Source: Temperatibacter sp965603205
GTDB lineage: Bacteria; Pseudomonadota; Alphaproteobacteria; Sphingomonadales; Kordiimonadaceae
DNA length: 64,000 nucleotides
Direction of reading: 5' to 3'
Assembly (NCBI GenBank): GCA_965603205.1
Contig: CBFDCC010000005.1
Span: 186,001-250,000 of the forward strand
The first letter of the stretch is position 1; every line of letters starts with the position of its first letter. The notes below the pieces were generated by a model. That model saw nothing but the letters and a program-made list of their open reading frames with translations, did not search any database and had not been told where the DNA came from. Shown one piece after another: positions 1 to 9,211 of the stretch. The position numbers and the translations under genes were made by a program.

Positions 1-563
1 GCATCCAGATTACCTTCTACTATATCAAGAATAGCTAGCTGTTCTGTTGCGCTGTGATACCATATTTTTCCCTTTTGAGAGATAGACGATAACAGCGAAC
101 GCGCTGTAGCGGCATCATTCTTTTTATCACTAATGATGATCGCGGAATTTAACGTAGCTAGTTCGCGAAACCTAATGTCAGCCGTAGAATCCGTAGACAG
201 CGCCTTATAAACAGCTAAAGCTTCGTCCGTTTTGCTAGCATCAAGCAGGGATGCAGCAAGGCGCAACTGACCTAGCGCTCCATACGAAGGCCCCGTATCA
301 GCTTCAGCATCAGTCCAAATACTCGTAGGATCCTCAACAAGGGCAGCAGCAGTTACCGCTTCGGCAAACACAGCGGCATGCCCTTCCTCTGTTGTACGTT
401 TATATTCGCTCCAACCTTCACGACCAGCAACAACTAAAACAACACCTACCACCATGGAAATTAAATATTTTCCATAAGCCTTCCATAGGGCATGCATTCG
501 CTCGCGGCGAACTTCATCATCTACTTCTTTAAACGCTAGGTCGGGATTTTCTTGATCCGCCAC
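1..563 (-). CDS. YfgM-like TPR_21 membrane protein, C-terminus missing
   Basis: The reading frame is open from a GTG at 563 to the window edge, so about 187 N-terminal residues are seen and the C-terminus lies outside. The GTG is chosen because a GAGGAG ribosome binding site sits seven bases upstream. A charged cytoplasmic N-terminus (about residues 1-31) precedes one membrane segment (about 33-48) and then Ala/Leu-rich helices that look like degenerate TPR repeats. This architecture matches the TPR_21 family (YfgM), single-pass inner-membrane proteins linked in E. coli to the SecYEG translocon and periplasmic chaperones. It lies downstream of panB on the same strand, with about 120 bases between. 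In related genomes a BamB-like protein and Der often follow, which would be beyond the window. The function is by family only. Confidence 0.7.
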   Translation of the reverse strand, partial: MADQENPDLAFKEVDDEVRRERMHALWKAYGKYLISMVVGVVLVVAGREGWSEYKRTTEEGHAAVFAEAVTAAALVEDPTSIWTDAEADTGPSYGALGQLRLAASLLDASKTDEALAVYKALSTDSTADIRFRELATLNSAIIISDKKNDAATARSLLSSISQKGKIWYHSATEQLAILDIVEGNLD

Positions 564-685
564 TTTATTCTCCTCGATAGTCAGTTTCGACTATTATTAC
601 TTGTCTTAAATTATTCAATTCGCGGCTACAATAGGCAATGCCTTAACCAGATGCAAACATCTTATTGCGGCTAGATTGCGGCACA

Positions 686-1540
686 TTAATTATTTGAGTC
701 TTTCATCTTGTATGTATATTCGTCTGAAGGAAATTTACGTGCACGTACATCGCTAGCATAACTCTCGATAGCGTCACCAATTTCATTACCTAACTCCATA
801 TAACGCTTAACAAATTTAGGATTGAAAGAAAACAGGCCTAACATATCTTCTGTCACTAAAATCTGACCGTCACACTGATTAGAAGCACCAATTCCAATAA
901 TCGGATTAGAGGCTGCCTTTGTTATTTTTACAGCGAGTGGTTCAGCCACGCCTTCTAGAACTGTGGCAAATGCACCAGCATCGGCTATTGCAACAGCATC
1001 ATCAATGATAGGTTGCCACTCATCAACGGAGCGTCCCTGCGCACCATAGCCACCTGTAGCATTCACACTTTGTGGCATCAAACCCACATGTCCAAAGACT
1101 GGAATACCGCGTTTTACAAGAAATTTAACTGTTTCAGCCATTTCTATACCACCCTCCAGCTTAACTGCACCTGCGCCTGTTTCACTAAGCATACGGGCTG
1201 CATTTCTAAAAGCTTGCTCTTTTGATTCTTCATAAGAACCAAAGGGCATATCAAGCACTACAAGGGCACGTCTAGCGCCTCGCATAACAGCGCGACCATG
1301 CTCAATGATCATTTCCATGGTAACACCCAGCGTATTATCCATGCCGTAAAGCACCATACCCACGCTATCACCCACGAGCAGCACATCACAATATTCATCA
1401 AGACGGGCCGCCATCGGCGTTATATATGCCGTTAAGCATACAATTGGCTCTCCGCCCTTACGGTTCGCGATATCCTTAGCTGTACGACGACGTATCATCG
1501 GTGATAACTTTAAATCTTCTGCTTTTGGTATCGTTGACAT
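686..1540 (-). CDS. panB: 3-methyl-2-oxobutanoate hydroxymethyltransferase
   Basis: PanB transfers a hydroxymethyl group from 5,10-methylene-THF to 2-oxoisovalerate, giving ketopantoate, the first committed step of pantothenate and CoA synthesis. It is a cytoplasmic TIM barrel that binds Mg2+. The protein has the family signatures LLVGDSVGMVLYG and LDMPFGSY (metal-binding aspartates), VKLEGG, and LEGVAEP with the catalytic glutamate. Its length of about 284 residues is normal. A GTG at 1549 is in frame, but the ATG at 1540 is preferred because AGGTGG lies five bases before it. The downstream neighbour on the same strand is a YfgM-like protein. panC is not in the window. Confidence 0.96.
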   Translation of the reverse strand: MSTIPKAEDLKLSPMIRRRTAKDIANRKGGEPIVCLTAYITPMAARLDEYCDVLLVGDSVGMVLYGMDNTLGVTMEMIIEHGRAVMRGARRALVVLDMPFGSYEESKEQAFRNAARMLSETGAGAVKLEGGIEMAETVKFLVKRGIPVFGHVGLMPQSVNATGGYGAQGRSVDEWQPIIDDAVAIADAGAFATVLEGVAEPLAVKITKAASNPIIGIGASNQCDGQILVTEDMLGLFSFNPKFVKRYMELGNEIGDAIESYASDVRARKFPSDEYTYKMKDSNN

Positions 1541-1767
1541 GCTTGCCACCTAAATTCATTGATATTCAAGGCTTATATACGTCATGACCTATGGGAATGA
1601 AAGCATAATATTCACGTAATATAGGTGACATGCTTGCGACAGTCATCATGGTGTCGCGGTCTAAACAGCCTTATTAGGTATTTTATATATGGGCAGCAAA
1701 AATTAACATTGGATTTACTGTTAGATTAAACCCTTATAGGAATGAGACCATGTCAAACTGGTTCTTT

Positions 1768-2220
1768 TTAAATCCAGCGTCTAACTGATTTTTTATAAAG
1801 AATATAATCATCACCAAACAACTGCTCTATAGCCTGTTCTTCGGGCTTTATCTGCATTTCATTCATGTAGATTATAAACATTGGTATTATAACTACACTC
1901 GACCATGCGCCCAAATAAACACCCGCAGATATTAAGAAACACAACATGCCCAGATACATAGGGTTTCTGCTGAACTTAAAAATACCATCGGATACTAAGC
2001 TACTGGCTGTTTCTGGCTTTAGCGGATTCACCGTCGTTTTATGACGTTTAAATTGAAGCCCCGCCGTCAATATTACAACCAAACCAAAAACTGCAATTTC
2101 TGCAGCAATAATCGTTTGGTATTCAATGATAAAGGGAGATGTTAGCGAGCGAGATAAATATATTATCCCCATAAATATTAAACCAACGATAGGCGGCGGT
2201 ATTTTATTTTTCAATGACAT
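1768..2220 (-). CDS. Isoprenylcysteine/phospholipid methyltransferase-family membrane protein
   Basis: This 150-residue integral membrane protein has about four hydrophobic segments (roughly 10-24, 36-55, 88-103, 106-120). It carries the PEMT/ICMT family signature: SRNPMYLGM at 84-92, followed by KPEEQAIEQLFGDDY near 126-139, which in this family binds S-adenosylmethionine. The likely activity is SAM-dependent methylation of a lipid or a small hydrophobic substrate, but the substrate cannot be read from sequence. The ATG lies 11 bases after the guaA stop with AGGA upstream, so it is probably the last gene of a guaA transcript. No functional link to GMP synthesis is evident. Confidence 0.75.
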   Translation of the reverse strand: MSLKNKIPPPIVGLIFMGIIYLSRSLTSPFIIEYQTIIAAEIAVFGLVVILTAGLQFKRHKTTVNPLKPETASSLVSDGIFKFSRNPMYLGMLCFLISAGVYLGAWSSVVIIPMFIIYMNEMQIKPEEQAIEQLFGDDYILYKKSVRRWI

Positions 2221-2231
2221 CTCTTAATCCT

Positions 2232-3776
2232 TTATTCCCACTCAATGGTCCCTGGAGGTTTTGACGTTATATCATAGACCACGCGGTTGATACCACGAAC
2301 CTCGTTGATAATACGTGTCGCAACACGACCAAGAAATTCATGTGGGTAGGGATAATAATTGGCCGTCATGCCGTCTGTAGAGTTTACAGCGCGGATCGCA
2401 CATACATGATCATAAGTCCGCGCATCCCCCATCACACCAACGGTTTTAACTGGTAGTAACACAGCAAAGGCTTGCCAAATTTCATCATAAAGACCAGCTT
2501 TACGGATTTCATCAAGATAAATAGCATCAGCCTTACGCAGGATATCAGCCTTCTCACGCGTGATGGCACCCGGAATACGAATAGCAAGACCGGGACCAGG
2601 GAAAGGATGACGCTTTACGAAGTCTTCATGCAAACCCAGTTCTTGGCCTAGAATACGAACCTCATCCTTAAATAGCTCACGAAGTGGCTCAATAAGTTTC
2701 ATATTCATACGCTCAGGCAAGCCACCAACATTATGGTGTGATTTAATGGTAACAGAAGGGCCGCCAATGAATGATACAGATTCAATCACATCAGGATATA
2801 GCGTACCCTGTGCTAAGAAATCAGCGCCACCAACAGCCTGCGCTTCTTCTTCAAACACATCAATGAATAGCTTACCGATGATTTTGCGCTTCTTTTCAGG
2901 ATCAGTAACCCCCTCTAATTCGCCAAGAAACAGATCAGAAGCATCACGGTGCACCAGATTAATATGGTAATGCTCGCGGAACAAGCTAATAACCTGATCG
3001 CTTTCCCCCTCACGCATGAGGCCGTGATCCACATAAACACATGTTAGCTGATCACCAATAGCCTTATGCAGCAACACAGCAACGACTGAGCTATCAACAC
3101 CACCAGACAGACCACAAATGACTTTTCCGTCACCAACCTGCTCTTTGATTTCAGCTATTTTCGTCTCAGAAAATCCAGCCATCGTCCAATCACCAGAGCA
3201 TCCACATATATTCTTAACAAAATTATGCAAAAGCTGAGTACCAATTGTCGTATGGGCCACCTCAGGGTGAAATTGAACCCCGTATAATTTACGTTCCTCG
3301 TTCGATATAGCCGCATATGGCGCGCCCTCTGACACTGCTACAGCCTTAAAGCCTTCTGGAAGCGCGTCAACATGATCGCCGTGGCTCATCCAAACAACAT
3401 GGCTATCATCTTTGCTAATACCATCAAATAAGGCGCAATCATCCTTAACGGTGATTTCAGCGTGACCAAATTCTTGATGATCAGACGTGGTAACGTTACC
3501 ACCTAGCTGCTGAACCATTGTCTGCTGGCCGTAACAAATACCAAGTACTGGTACGCCCATGTCAAAAATACGATCGGGTGCGCGTGGTGTATCGCTGTGG
3601 GTTACTGAGGCTGGGCCTCCAGCTAGGATGATACCTGTAGCACCAAAGCTATCGATCATTTTGTCAGCTTGATTAAACGGTACGATCTCACAATATACAC
3701 CAGCTTCACGTACACGACGTGCAATCAACTGCGTTACTTGGGAACCGAAATCTAATACGAGGATTTTGTCACTCAT
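2232..3776 (-). CDS. guaA: GMP synthase (glutamine-hydrolysing)
   Basis: GuaA converts XMP to GMP using glutamine and ATP. In numbering from an in-frame GTG at 3791, the N-terminal class I glutaminase domain has its nucleophile at Cys86 (GICYGQQ) and the His175/Glu177 dyad in FHPEV. The ATP-pyrophosphatase loop SGGVDSS is at 229-235. The C-terminal dimerisation domain contains the conserved TIKSHHNVGG segment and ends in GTIEWE, as usual. I prefer the ATG at 3776 (MSDKILVLDFGSQ) as start because it matches the usual N-terminus and the five extra codons are atypical. Either way the length, about 514-519 residues, is normal. The methyltransferase-like gene follows after 11 bases. Confidence 0.97.
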   Translation of the reverse strand: MSDKILVLDFGSQVTQLIARRVREAGVYCEIVPFNQADKMIDSFGATGIILAGGPASVTHSDTPRAPDRIFDMGVPVLGICYGQQTMVQQLGGNVTTSDHQEFGHAEITVKDDCALFDGISKDDSHVVWMSHGDHVDALPEGFKAVAVSEGAPYAAISNEERKLYGVQFHPEVAHTTIGTQLLHNFVKNICGCSGDWTMAGFSETKIAEIKEQVGDGKVICGLSGGVDSSVVAVLLHKAIGDQLTCVYVDHGLMREGESDQVISLFREHYHINLVHRDASDLFLGELEGVTDPEKKRKIIGKLFIDVFEEEAQAVGGADFLAQGTLYPDVIESVSFIGGPSVTIKSHHNVGGLPERMNMKLIEPLRELFKDEVRILGQELGLHEDFVKRHPFPGPGLAIRIPGAITREKADILRKADAIYLDEIRKAGLYDEIWQAFAVLLPVKTVGVMGDARTYDHVCAIRAVNSTDGMTANYYPYPHEFLGRVATRIINEVRGINRVVYDITSKPPGTIEWE

Positions 3777-3850
3777 GGTTTTTTCTTTCACTTGGGATCA
3801 CTATTGTGATCGCTTGGGCCAGATTATAATTACTATAGCAGTTTAGGCAA

Positions 3851-3875
3851 CAAAAACGGGGCAAACCCTGCCCCG
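3851..3875 (-). terminator. Intrinsic terminator after aspS
   Basis: On the minus strand a perfect 6-bp GC stem (CGGGGC / GCCCCG) with a 7-base loop is followed by TTTTTG. It starts 14 bases past the aspS stop codon and is well placed to end the aspS transcript before guaA. Confidence 0.8.
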
Positions 3876-3888
3876 CCATCGCTAATTC

Positions 3889-5685
3889 TTAGCTCTCTTC
3901 TTTTTCCGGCTCAGCCTTTGGTGGCTCAACACTGCGAATATGAAGTTCTCTTAGCTGAGAGTTCTCCACTTCGCTTGGGGCGTTCATCATCAAATCTTCT
4001 GCCTTTTGATTCATTGGGAAGACGATAACTTCGCGAATATTAGGCTCATCAGCCAGCAACATAACCATACGATCAACACCTGGCGCTAGGCCACCGTGAG
4101 GCGGCGCACCATATTTAAAGGCGTTTAACATGCCGCCGAATTCTTTCTCTACAACGTCTTCACTGTAACCCGCCATACCGAAAGCCTTGATCATAACATC
4201 AGGGCGGTGGTTACGTATTGCACCAGAAGATAACTCAACACCGTTCACAACGATATCATATTGATATGCTAAGATGTCGAGTGGATCCATTGACTCTAAT
4301 GCTTCCATACCACCTTGTGGCATTGAGAATGGGTTATGCGAGAAATCCATTTTCTTATTCTCTTCGTCATACTCAAACATTGGATAATCTACTATCCAAC
4401 AGAAATCAAAACGATCATTTGGAATAAGATCAAGATCTTCACCTACCTTTGTACGTGCAACACCTGCAAGCTTTGCAGCGCCACTTTCTTTGTCACAAGC
4501 AAAGAAGACACCATCATTTTCGCCTAGACCTAGCTGATCGATAATAGCCTGTGTGCGCTCTTCACCAAGGTTCTTAGCGATCGGACCGCCAGCAACGCCT
4601 TCTGTGATTTTAATATAACCAAGACCAGCAAAGCCTTCGCGCTTAGCCCAATCATTAGTGCTATCAAAGAATTTGCGTGATTTAGCGCCAGCACCTGGGG
4701 CTGGAATAGCGCGACATACAGCACCATTTTCAATCATACCTGCAAAAATGCCAAAACCAGAACCACGGAAATGCTCTGTAACATCTTCAATGATAATTGG
4801 GTTACGTAGATCAGGCTTATCATTACCATATTTCATCATCGAGTCTTTGTAAGCGATGCGTGGGAATGGTGCCTCAGTTACTTTCTTGTCAGAGAACTCG
4901 TCAAAGATACCAACAAGTACAGGCTCAATTGTATTGAACACGTCTTCTTGTGTTACAAAGCTCATCTCGATATCGAGTTGGTAAAATTCACCAGGACTAC
5001 GATCAGCACGGGCATCTTCGTCGCGGAAACATGGTGCAATCTGGAAATATTTATCGAAACCAGATACCATAAGAAGCTGCTTAAATTGTTGTGGCGCCTG
5101 TGGTAGAGCGTAAAACTTACCCGGATGCTGACGAGCTGGCACAAGGAAGTCACGCGCTCCCTCTGGGCTTGATGCTGTCAGGATAGGTGTTTGAAACTCA
5201 TTAAAATCAAGATCAGTCATACGGCGACGAATAGAGGAGATCACTTTTGAGCGCATAAGGATGTTATTGTGGATACGCTCACGACGCAAATCAAGGAAAC
5301 GATACTTAAGACGAATATCTTCTGGATACTCAGTATCGCCAAATACAGGCAGGGGTAGCTCGCTTGCTGCTGATTGAATTTCAATCTCATCAACATATAC
5401 CTCAATTTCACCTGTTGGCATATCAGAGTTCACTGTGCCTTCACTACGAGCCTTAACGCGGGCAATGACTGTGATCACGCTCTCACTGCGCACAGCCTCG
5501 GCCACAGCAAAAGCCTTACTATCAGTATCAAGTACACACTGTGTGAAACCATAGTTATCACGCAGATCGATAAATAACACACCTCCGTGGTCACGCTTGC
5601 GGTGAACCCAGCCTGAAAGCTTTACAGTTTCTCCAACATTTACTGCGCGGAGGTCATTACATGAGTGTGTACGGAATTGATGCAT
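3889..5685 (-). CDS. aspS: Aspartyl-tRNA synthetase
   Basis: This class II synthetase charges tRNA-Asp. The N-terminal OB-fold anticodon domain (about 1-110, with SGWVHRKRDHGG) is followed by the catalytic core. The core has motif 2 (FRDEDARADR...EFYQLDIEMSF), a bacterial GAD insertion domain (about 280-420), and motif 3 near the end (PPHGGLAPGVDRMVMLL). At 598 residues it has the normal bacterial-type length. Whether it also misacylates tRNA-Asn cannot be decided, since gatCAB and asnS are not visible. It is divergent from rnd across 146 bases, a common alphaproteobacterial arrangement, and is followed by a strong terminator. Confidence 0.97.
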   Translation of the reverse strand: MHQFRTHSCNDLRAVNVGETVKLSGWVHRKRDHGGVLFIDLRDNYGFTQCVLDTDSKAFAVAEAVRSESVITVIARVKARSEGTVNSDMPTGEIEVYVDEIEIQSAASELPLPVFGDTEYPEDIRLKYRFLDLRRERIHNNILMRSKVISSIRRRMTDLDFNEFQTPILTASSPEGARDFLVPARQHPGKFYALPQAPQQFKQLLMVSGFDKYFQIAPCFRDEDARADRSPGEFYQLDIEMSFVTQEDVFNTIEPVLVGIFDEFSDKKVTEAPFPRIAYKDSMMKYGNDKPDLRNPIIIEDVTEHFRGSGFGIFAGMIENGAVCRAIPAPGAGAKSRKFFDSTNDWAKREGFAGLGYIKITEGVAGGPIAKNLGEERTQAIIDQLGLGENDGVFFACDKESGAAKLAGVARTKVGEDLDLIPNDRFDFCWIVDYPMFEYDEENKKMDFSHNPFSMPQGGMEALESMDPLDILAYQYDIVVNGVELSSGAIRNHRPDVMIKAFGMAGYSEDVVEKEFGGMLNAFKYGAPPHGGLAPGVDRMVMLLADEPNIREVIVFPMNQKAEDLMMNAPSEVENSQLRELHIRSVEPPKAEPEKEES

Positions 5686-5831
5686 CTTTTAGAGCCTTAT
5701 TTATTAGGTTTATTTGGGCGGAAAAGCGCATGAAATTAGTCAAAAGTCAAGACCATGTAATTAAATTTCAAAGATTTAATGACGCTAAGCCATTTGTTGT
5801 GTAAGAGATATGCAATCAAACAAAAGAGTAT

Positions 5832-6989
5832 ATGATGCCATTAATTACAAATACCAACGATTTAGTCATTCTTTGCGAGCGCCTAAACAAAGCTAAATAT
5901 ATAACTGTCGACACAGAATTTTTGCGTGAAAGCACTTATTACCCTAAGCTTTGCTTGATTCAAGTCGCTGACGAACATAGCGCCCACGCCATTGACCCAT
6001 TGGCTGCTGGTATCGACTTGTCGCCCTTTTATGACTTAATGGAAAATGAAAATATACTCAAAGTCTTGCACGCAAGCCGTCAAGATATAGAAATATTTGT
6101 TAACGTTACTGGCAAGGTACCACACCCCGTTTTTGACACACAATTGGTTGCAAGCGTTTGTGGCTTTGGTGATTCGGTTGGTTATGAGACTTTGGTGAAT
6201 AAAATCTGCAAAGAAAATATCGACAAATCATCACGCTACACAGATTGGTCTAGACGCCCGCTCACTGAAAAGCAACTTACCTACGCACTGGGTGATGTTA
6301 CGCACCTGCGCGGTATCTATGAAACACTTGATCGCAAAATCAAAGAATCTAACCGTGATGAGTGGCTAAATGATGATATGGCTATCCTCGAAAATGCCGC
6401 TACCTATGTTGTTGAGCCAGAAGATGCATGGAAACGCGTGAAAATCCGCAGTAACAAACCACGTTTTGTTGCGACACTTCAAAAAGTTGCTCAGTGGCGC
6501 GAAGAACAAGCCCAGCACCGCGACATGCCGCGCAACCGTGTGGCAAAGGACGAAGTGCTACTAGAGATTTGTGCTCATCCTCCCAAAAGTGCAGATCAGT
6601 TAGAGCATATTCGCGGCCTATCAAAAGGTTTTGCCCGCTCTCGTGGTGGCCAGATGCTTTTAGAAGCTGTTGCTGCTGCTGAGGAGATAGCAGAGGATGA
6701 CTTACCTGTCCTAGATAAAATGAAACCCCGCACATCACCCCCACCAATGGTCGACTTGCTAAAGGTGATGCTGAAAATCAGGTGCGGCGAGCATAATGTT
6801 GCCACACGCCTAATCGCCAATGCCAAAGAAATTGAAGATTTAGCGGCTAATCCTGACGCCGATTTGCGTATGCTGCACGGTTGGCGACGTGATGTATTTG
6901 GCGAGGATGCTCTTGCCTTGATCGATGGAAAGTTAGCATTATCAGCGAAGAACGGCCAGATAATTATTGTTGAAGTATCTGGTGAATAA
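5832..6989 (+). CDS. rnd: Ribonuclease D
   Basis: RNase D is a 3'-5' exoribonuclease that trims tRNA and other small RNA precursors. The DEDDy exonuclease domain covers about residues 1-200: motif I VDTEF (Asp27, Glu29), motif II HASRQDIEIF, and motif III YALGDVTHLRGIYE with the Tyr/Asp pair. An HRDC nucleic-acid-binding domain follows at about 205-285, and a C-terminal region of about 100 residues completes the protein, as in the usual RNase D family length (385 residues here). ATGATG at 5832 gives two adjacent possible starts. It is divergent from aspS and convergent with the RTX gene. Confidence 0.95.
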   Translation: MMPLITNTNDLVILCERLNKAKYITVDTEFLRESTYYPKLCLIQVADEHSAHAIDPLAAGIDLSPFYDLMENENILKVLHASRQDIEIFVNVTGKVPHPVFDTQLVASVCGFGDSVGYETLVNKICKENIDKSSRYTDWSRRPLTEKQLTYALGDVTHLRGIYETLDRKIKESNRDEWLNDDMAILENAATYVVEPEDAWKRVKIRSNKPRFVATLQKVAQWREEQAQHRDMPRNRVAKDEVLLEICAHPPKSADQLEHIRGLSKGFARSRGGQMLLEAVAAAEEIAEDDLPVLDKMKPRTSPPPMVDLLKVMLKIRCGEHNVATRLIANAKEIEDLAANPDADLRMLHGWRRDVFGEDALALIDGKLALSAKNGQIIIVEVSGE

Positions 6990-7056
6990 TTCAGATACAC
7001 CCTCATCAATTCTTACTGTTGCCACCCTAACTCGTTACTTTCTATTTTAACATGTC

Positions 7057-7076
7057 ACTCCCGTGAAAACGGGAGT
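7057..7076. repeat. REP-like palindrome with GAAA loop
   Basis: A perfect 8-bp inverted repeat (ACTCCCGT / ACGGGAGT) encloses GAAA. It lies between the convergent rnd and RTX gene ends. No T-run follows on either strand, so it is not a classic terminator. The layout resembles the short ATTCCCG-type palindromes that are dispersed in many proteobacteria. Confidence 0.5.
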
Positions 7077-7112
7077 CTGGCAAGACAAAACCTTCGGCCA
7101 ATTCCCCAAAAC

Positions 7113-9014
7113 CTACCCAAATATGAAGTCGTCATCAGTGATATCGGTGGCTACTATATCCTCAAGGGTGATACTGTTACCAAAATCATCCTCAATGAGG
7201 GTATCGTCACCAACCTGAATAATGGTTAAATCTTCCCACTGAGCATCATTATCTGAAAAATCCAATATATCTTTTGATTGATCAAAGTCGGTGATTGTAT
7301 CATCGCCCCAATCACCTTCTTCAAAGTAAAAGGCCGTAGAGCCAGCACCACCAGTCATCACATCATCGCCGATACCGCCTGTAATTTCATCAGCGCCTGA
7401 ACCACCGTCAATAGTGTCATTACCGTTATTACCAAAAAGCACGTCTTCGCCAGTATCGCCTGTGATACTGTCATTACCTTCGCCTCCAGATATGGTGTCG
7501 TCACTAGCGCCGCCATCAATGGTATCATTGCCACTACCGCCATTGATTACATCATCGTCATCTTCTCCATATATGATATCATCTCCGGATCCTCCATATA
7601 TGGTATCTACTGCAACGCCGCCGTATATTTCATCATCACCAGTCCCGCCTTTAATAAGATCAGCGTCGGCGCCACCTTTTAATAGGTCGTTACCTTTGCC
7701 ACCGTATAATTCGTCCTGACCAGATCCGCCATAAACCTCATCCCCACCTGATCCACCACTGAGCACATCAGCACCACTTTTGCCGTATAACTTGTCATTG
7801 TCGGCACCACCGGCGATAGTATCGTCGCCGTTATTACCATAAAGTTTATCACTGCCTGAACCACCAAACAATGTATCATCGTCATCGCCGCCATAGAGTT
7901 TATCATTGCCGCTGTTACCTACTAATTTATCATCACCTTCCCCACCATATATTATATCATCTCCCTCCTCACCTACAACGAAATCCAATCCAGCTGAAGC
8001 GCTGATATAATCATTACCAGCCCCGCCTTGAATAGTATCATCACCATTGCCGCCATAGAGTGTATCTTTATGGTTTCCGCCATAAATTAGGTCATCACCG
8101 TCGCCGCCATAAAGAGTGTCCTTGCCGCCGTTACCATGGAGTTCATCATCCCCGTCATTACCTTTGATATAATCAGTACCAGCATCACCCCATATTTCAT
8201 CATTACCAAGGCCACCTAACAGACGATCATTACCAGCCCCACCGTAAAGAGTATCATCATCACCGCCACCAGATGCAATATCGTTACCACCCTGAGCAAA
8301 TATAATGTCATTACCAGCATTACCCTGTAGTAGGTCACCACCTTTGCCGCCATCTAAAGTATCATTACCATCTCCGCCATATAGTTTATCAGCGCCTGTG
8401 TTGCCGTATAATTTGTCGATGCCAGCTGCACCATATAACTTATCATCCCCTGTACTGCCGTAGATGATATCATCGCCAGCTTCACCCTTTAAATTGTCAT
8501 CCCCAGATTCACCATATAATTTATCCTGACCTTCCCCTCCTAGGATAAGATCATTACCATCACCGCCATAAAGCAGATCGTGATCAGCGCCACCATTTAG
8601 ATAATCTGCACCCGCACCACCATAAAGCTCATCGCTACCAGCTTCGCCTAATAATGTATCCTTACCAGTCCCGCCATAAAGAAAGTCCCCAGCATCCCCG
8701 CCACTTAAACGGTCATCACCACCATTACCGTATAGACGGTCTTGTCCAACTTCACCTTGCAGGTTGTCCTTGCCTGCCCCACCTTCTAGGTAATCCTTGC
8801 CGTTACCGCCTTTTAAAGTGTCATTACCATCACCACCAAACAGGTCATCATCACCACCACCACCGTTTAGACTATCAACGCCTTCATCACCGTAAAGAGT
8901 ATCATTACCAAGCCCACCATCAAGAGTGTCATCACCTGCAAGGCCAATTAAAACATCGTCTTTATTCTTGCCTTCTAGGTTGTCATTTCCTGTAGTACCT
9001 GTTTTTTCAGCCAT
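7113..9014 (-). CDS. RTX (hemolysin-type calcium-binding) repeat protein
   Basis: The 633-residue acidic protein is built almost wholly of RTX nonapeptides of the form GGxGxDxLx: about sixty tandem units over residues 9-556, starting within ten residues of the N-terminus. Such repeats fold as a parallel beta-roll when they bind Ca2+ outside the cell. The last 77 residues are non-repetitive, have the ITDFDQSKDILDFS look of type I secretion C-terminal domains, and end in DDDFIFG. There is no N-terminal signal peptide and no recognisable enzyme or adhesin domain. The start is supported by AGGA before the ATG. No ABC exporter or membrane-fusion gene is nearby. A surface or matrix role is possible but unproven. 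Confidence 0.88.
   Translation of the reverse strand: MAEKTGTTGNDNLEGKNKDDVLIGLAGDDTLDGGLGNDTLYGDEGVDSLNGGGGDDDLFGGDGNDTLKGGNGKDYLEGGAGKDNLQGEVGQDRLYGNGGDDRLSGGDAGDFLYGGTGKDTLLGEAGSDELYGGAGADYLNGGADHDLLYGGDGNDLILGGEGQDKLYGESGDDNLKGEAGDDIIYGSTGDDKLYGAAGIDKLYGNTGADKLYGGDGNDTLDGGKGGDLLQGNAGNDIIFAQGGNDIASGGGDDDTLYGGAGNDRLLGGLGNDEIWGDAGTDYIKGNDGDDELHGNGGKDTLYGGDGDDLIYGGNHKDTLYGGNGDDTIQGGAGNDYISASAGLDFVVGEEGDDIIYGGEGDDKLVGNSGNDKLYGGDDDDTLFGGSGSDKLYGNNGDDTIAGGADNDKLYGKSGADVLSGGSGGDEVYGGSGQDELYGGKGNDLLKGGADADLIKGGTGDDEIYGGVAVDTIYGGSGDDIIYGEDDDDVINGGSGNDTIDGGASDDTISGGEGNDSITGDTGEDVLFGNNGNDTIDGGSGADEITGGIGDDVMTGGAGSTAFYFEEGDWGDDTITDFDQSKDILDFSDNDAQWEDLTIIQVGDDTLIEDDFGNSITLEDIVATDITDDDFIFG
7347..8990 (-). 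repeat. Tandem RTX-coding repeat array (about 27-bp units)
   Basis: This part of the RTX gene encodes the nonapeptide array, giving a degenerate 27-bp periodicity at DNA level. Units differ at third positions and in the variable residues, so the array looks old rather than freshly amplified. Confidence 0.8.
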
Positions 9015-9140
9015 GGTTTCATCCTACTTAAATTACCGCTCATTTCTACTAGCGGGTTACATTATCATATAATACAGACTGTAATTTGCAAATTCCGCGC
9101 CACTTTTTTACTCAGAAGATACTTCTATAAAATAGAAAAT

Positions 9141-9177
9141 AAAAAAGCCCTCAATTTTCTAGAAAATCAAAGGCTTT
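9141..9177 (-). terminator. Intrinsic terminator after peroxiredoxin gene
   Basis: On the minus strand AAAGCCTTTGATTTT pairs with AAAATTGAGGGCTTT around a CTAG loop (15 bp with three G-U pairs) and runs into TTTTTTATTTT. It lies about 35 bases past the stop of the peroxiredoxin gene and upstream of the RTX gene. Confidence 0.85.
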
Positions 9178-9211
9178 AAGATGAATGAATCAACTATGAT
9201 TCATTATATAA

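Noticed and set aside
7347..8990. Regular spacing suggesting a CRISPR array
   Set aside because: The 27-base period is continuous coding sequence for RTX nonapeptides, without constant repeats and unique spacers.
8654..8995. Plus-strand His-rich reading frame of 113 codons opposite the RTX gene
   Set aside because: It mirrors the Gly/Asp repeat codons of the RTX gene on the other strand, and its composition is an artefact of that repeat.
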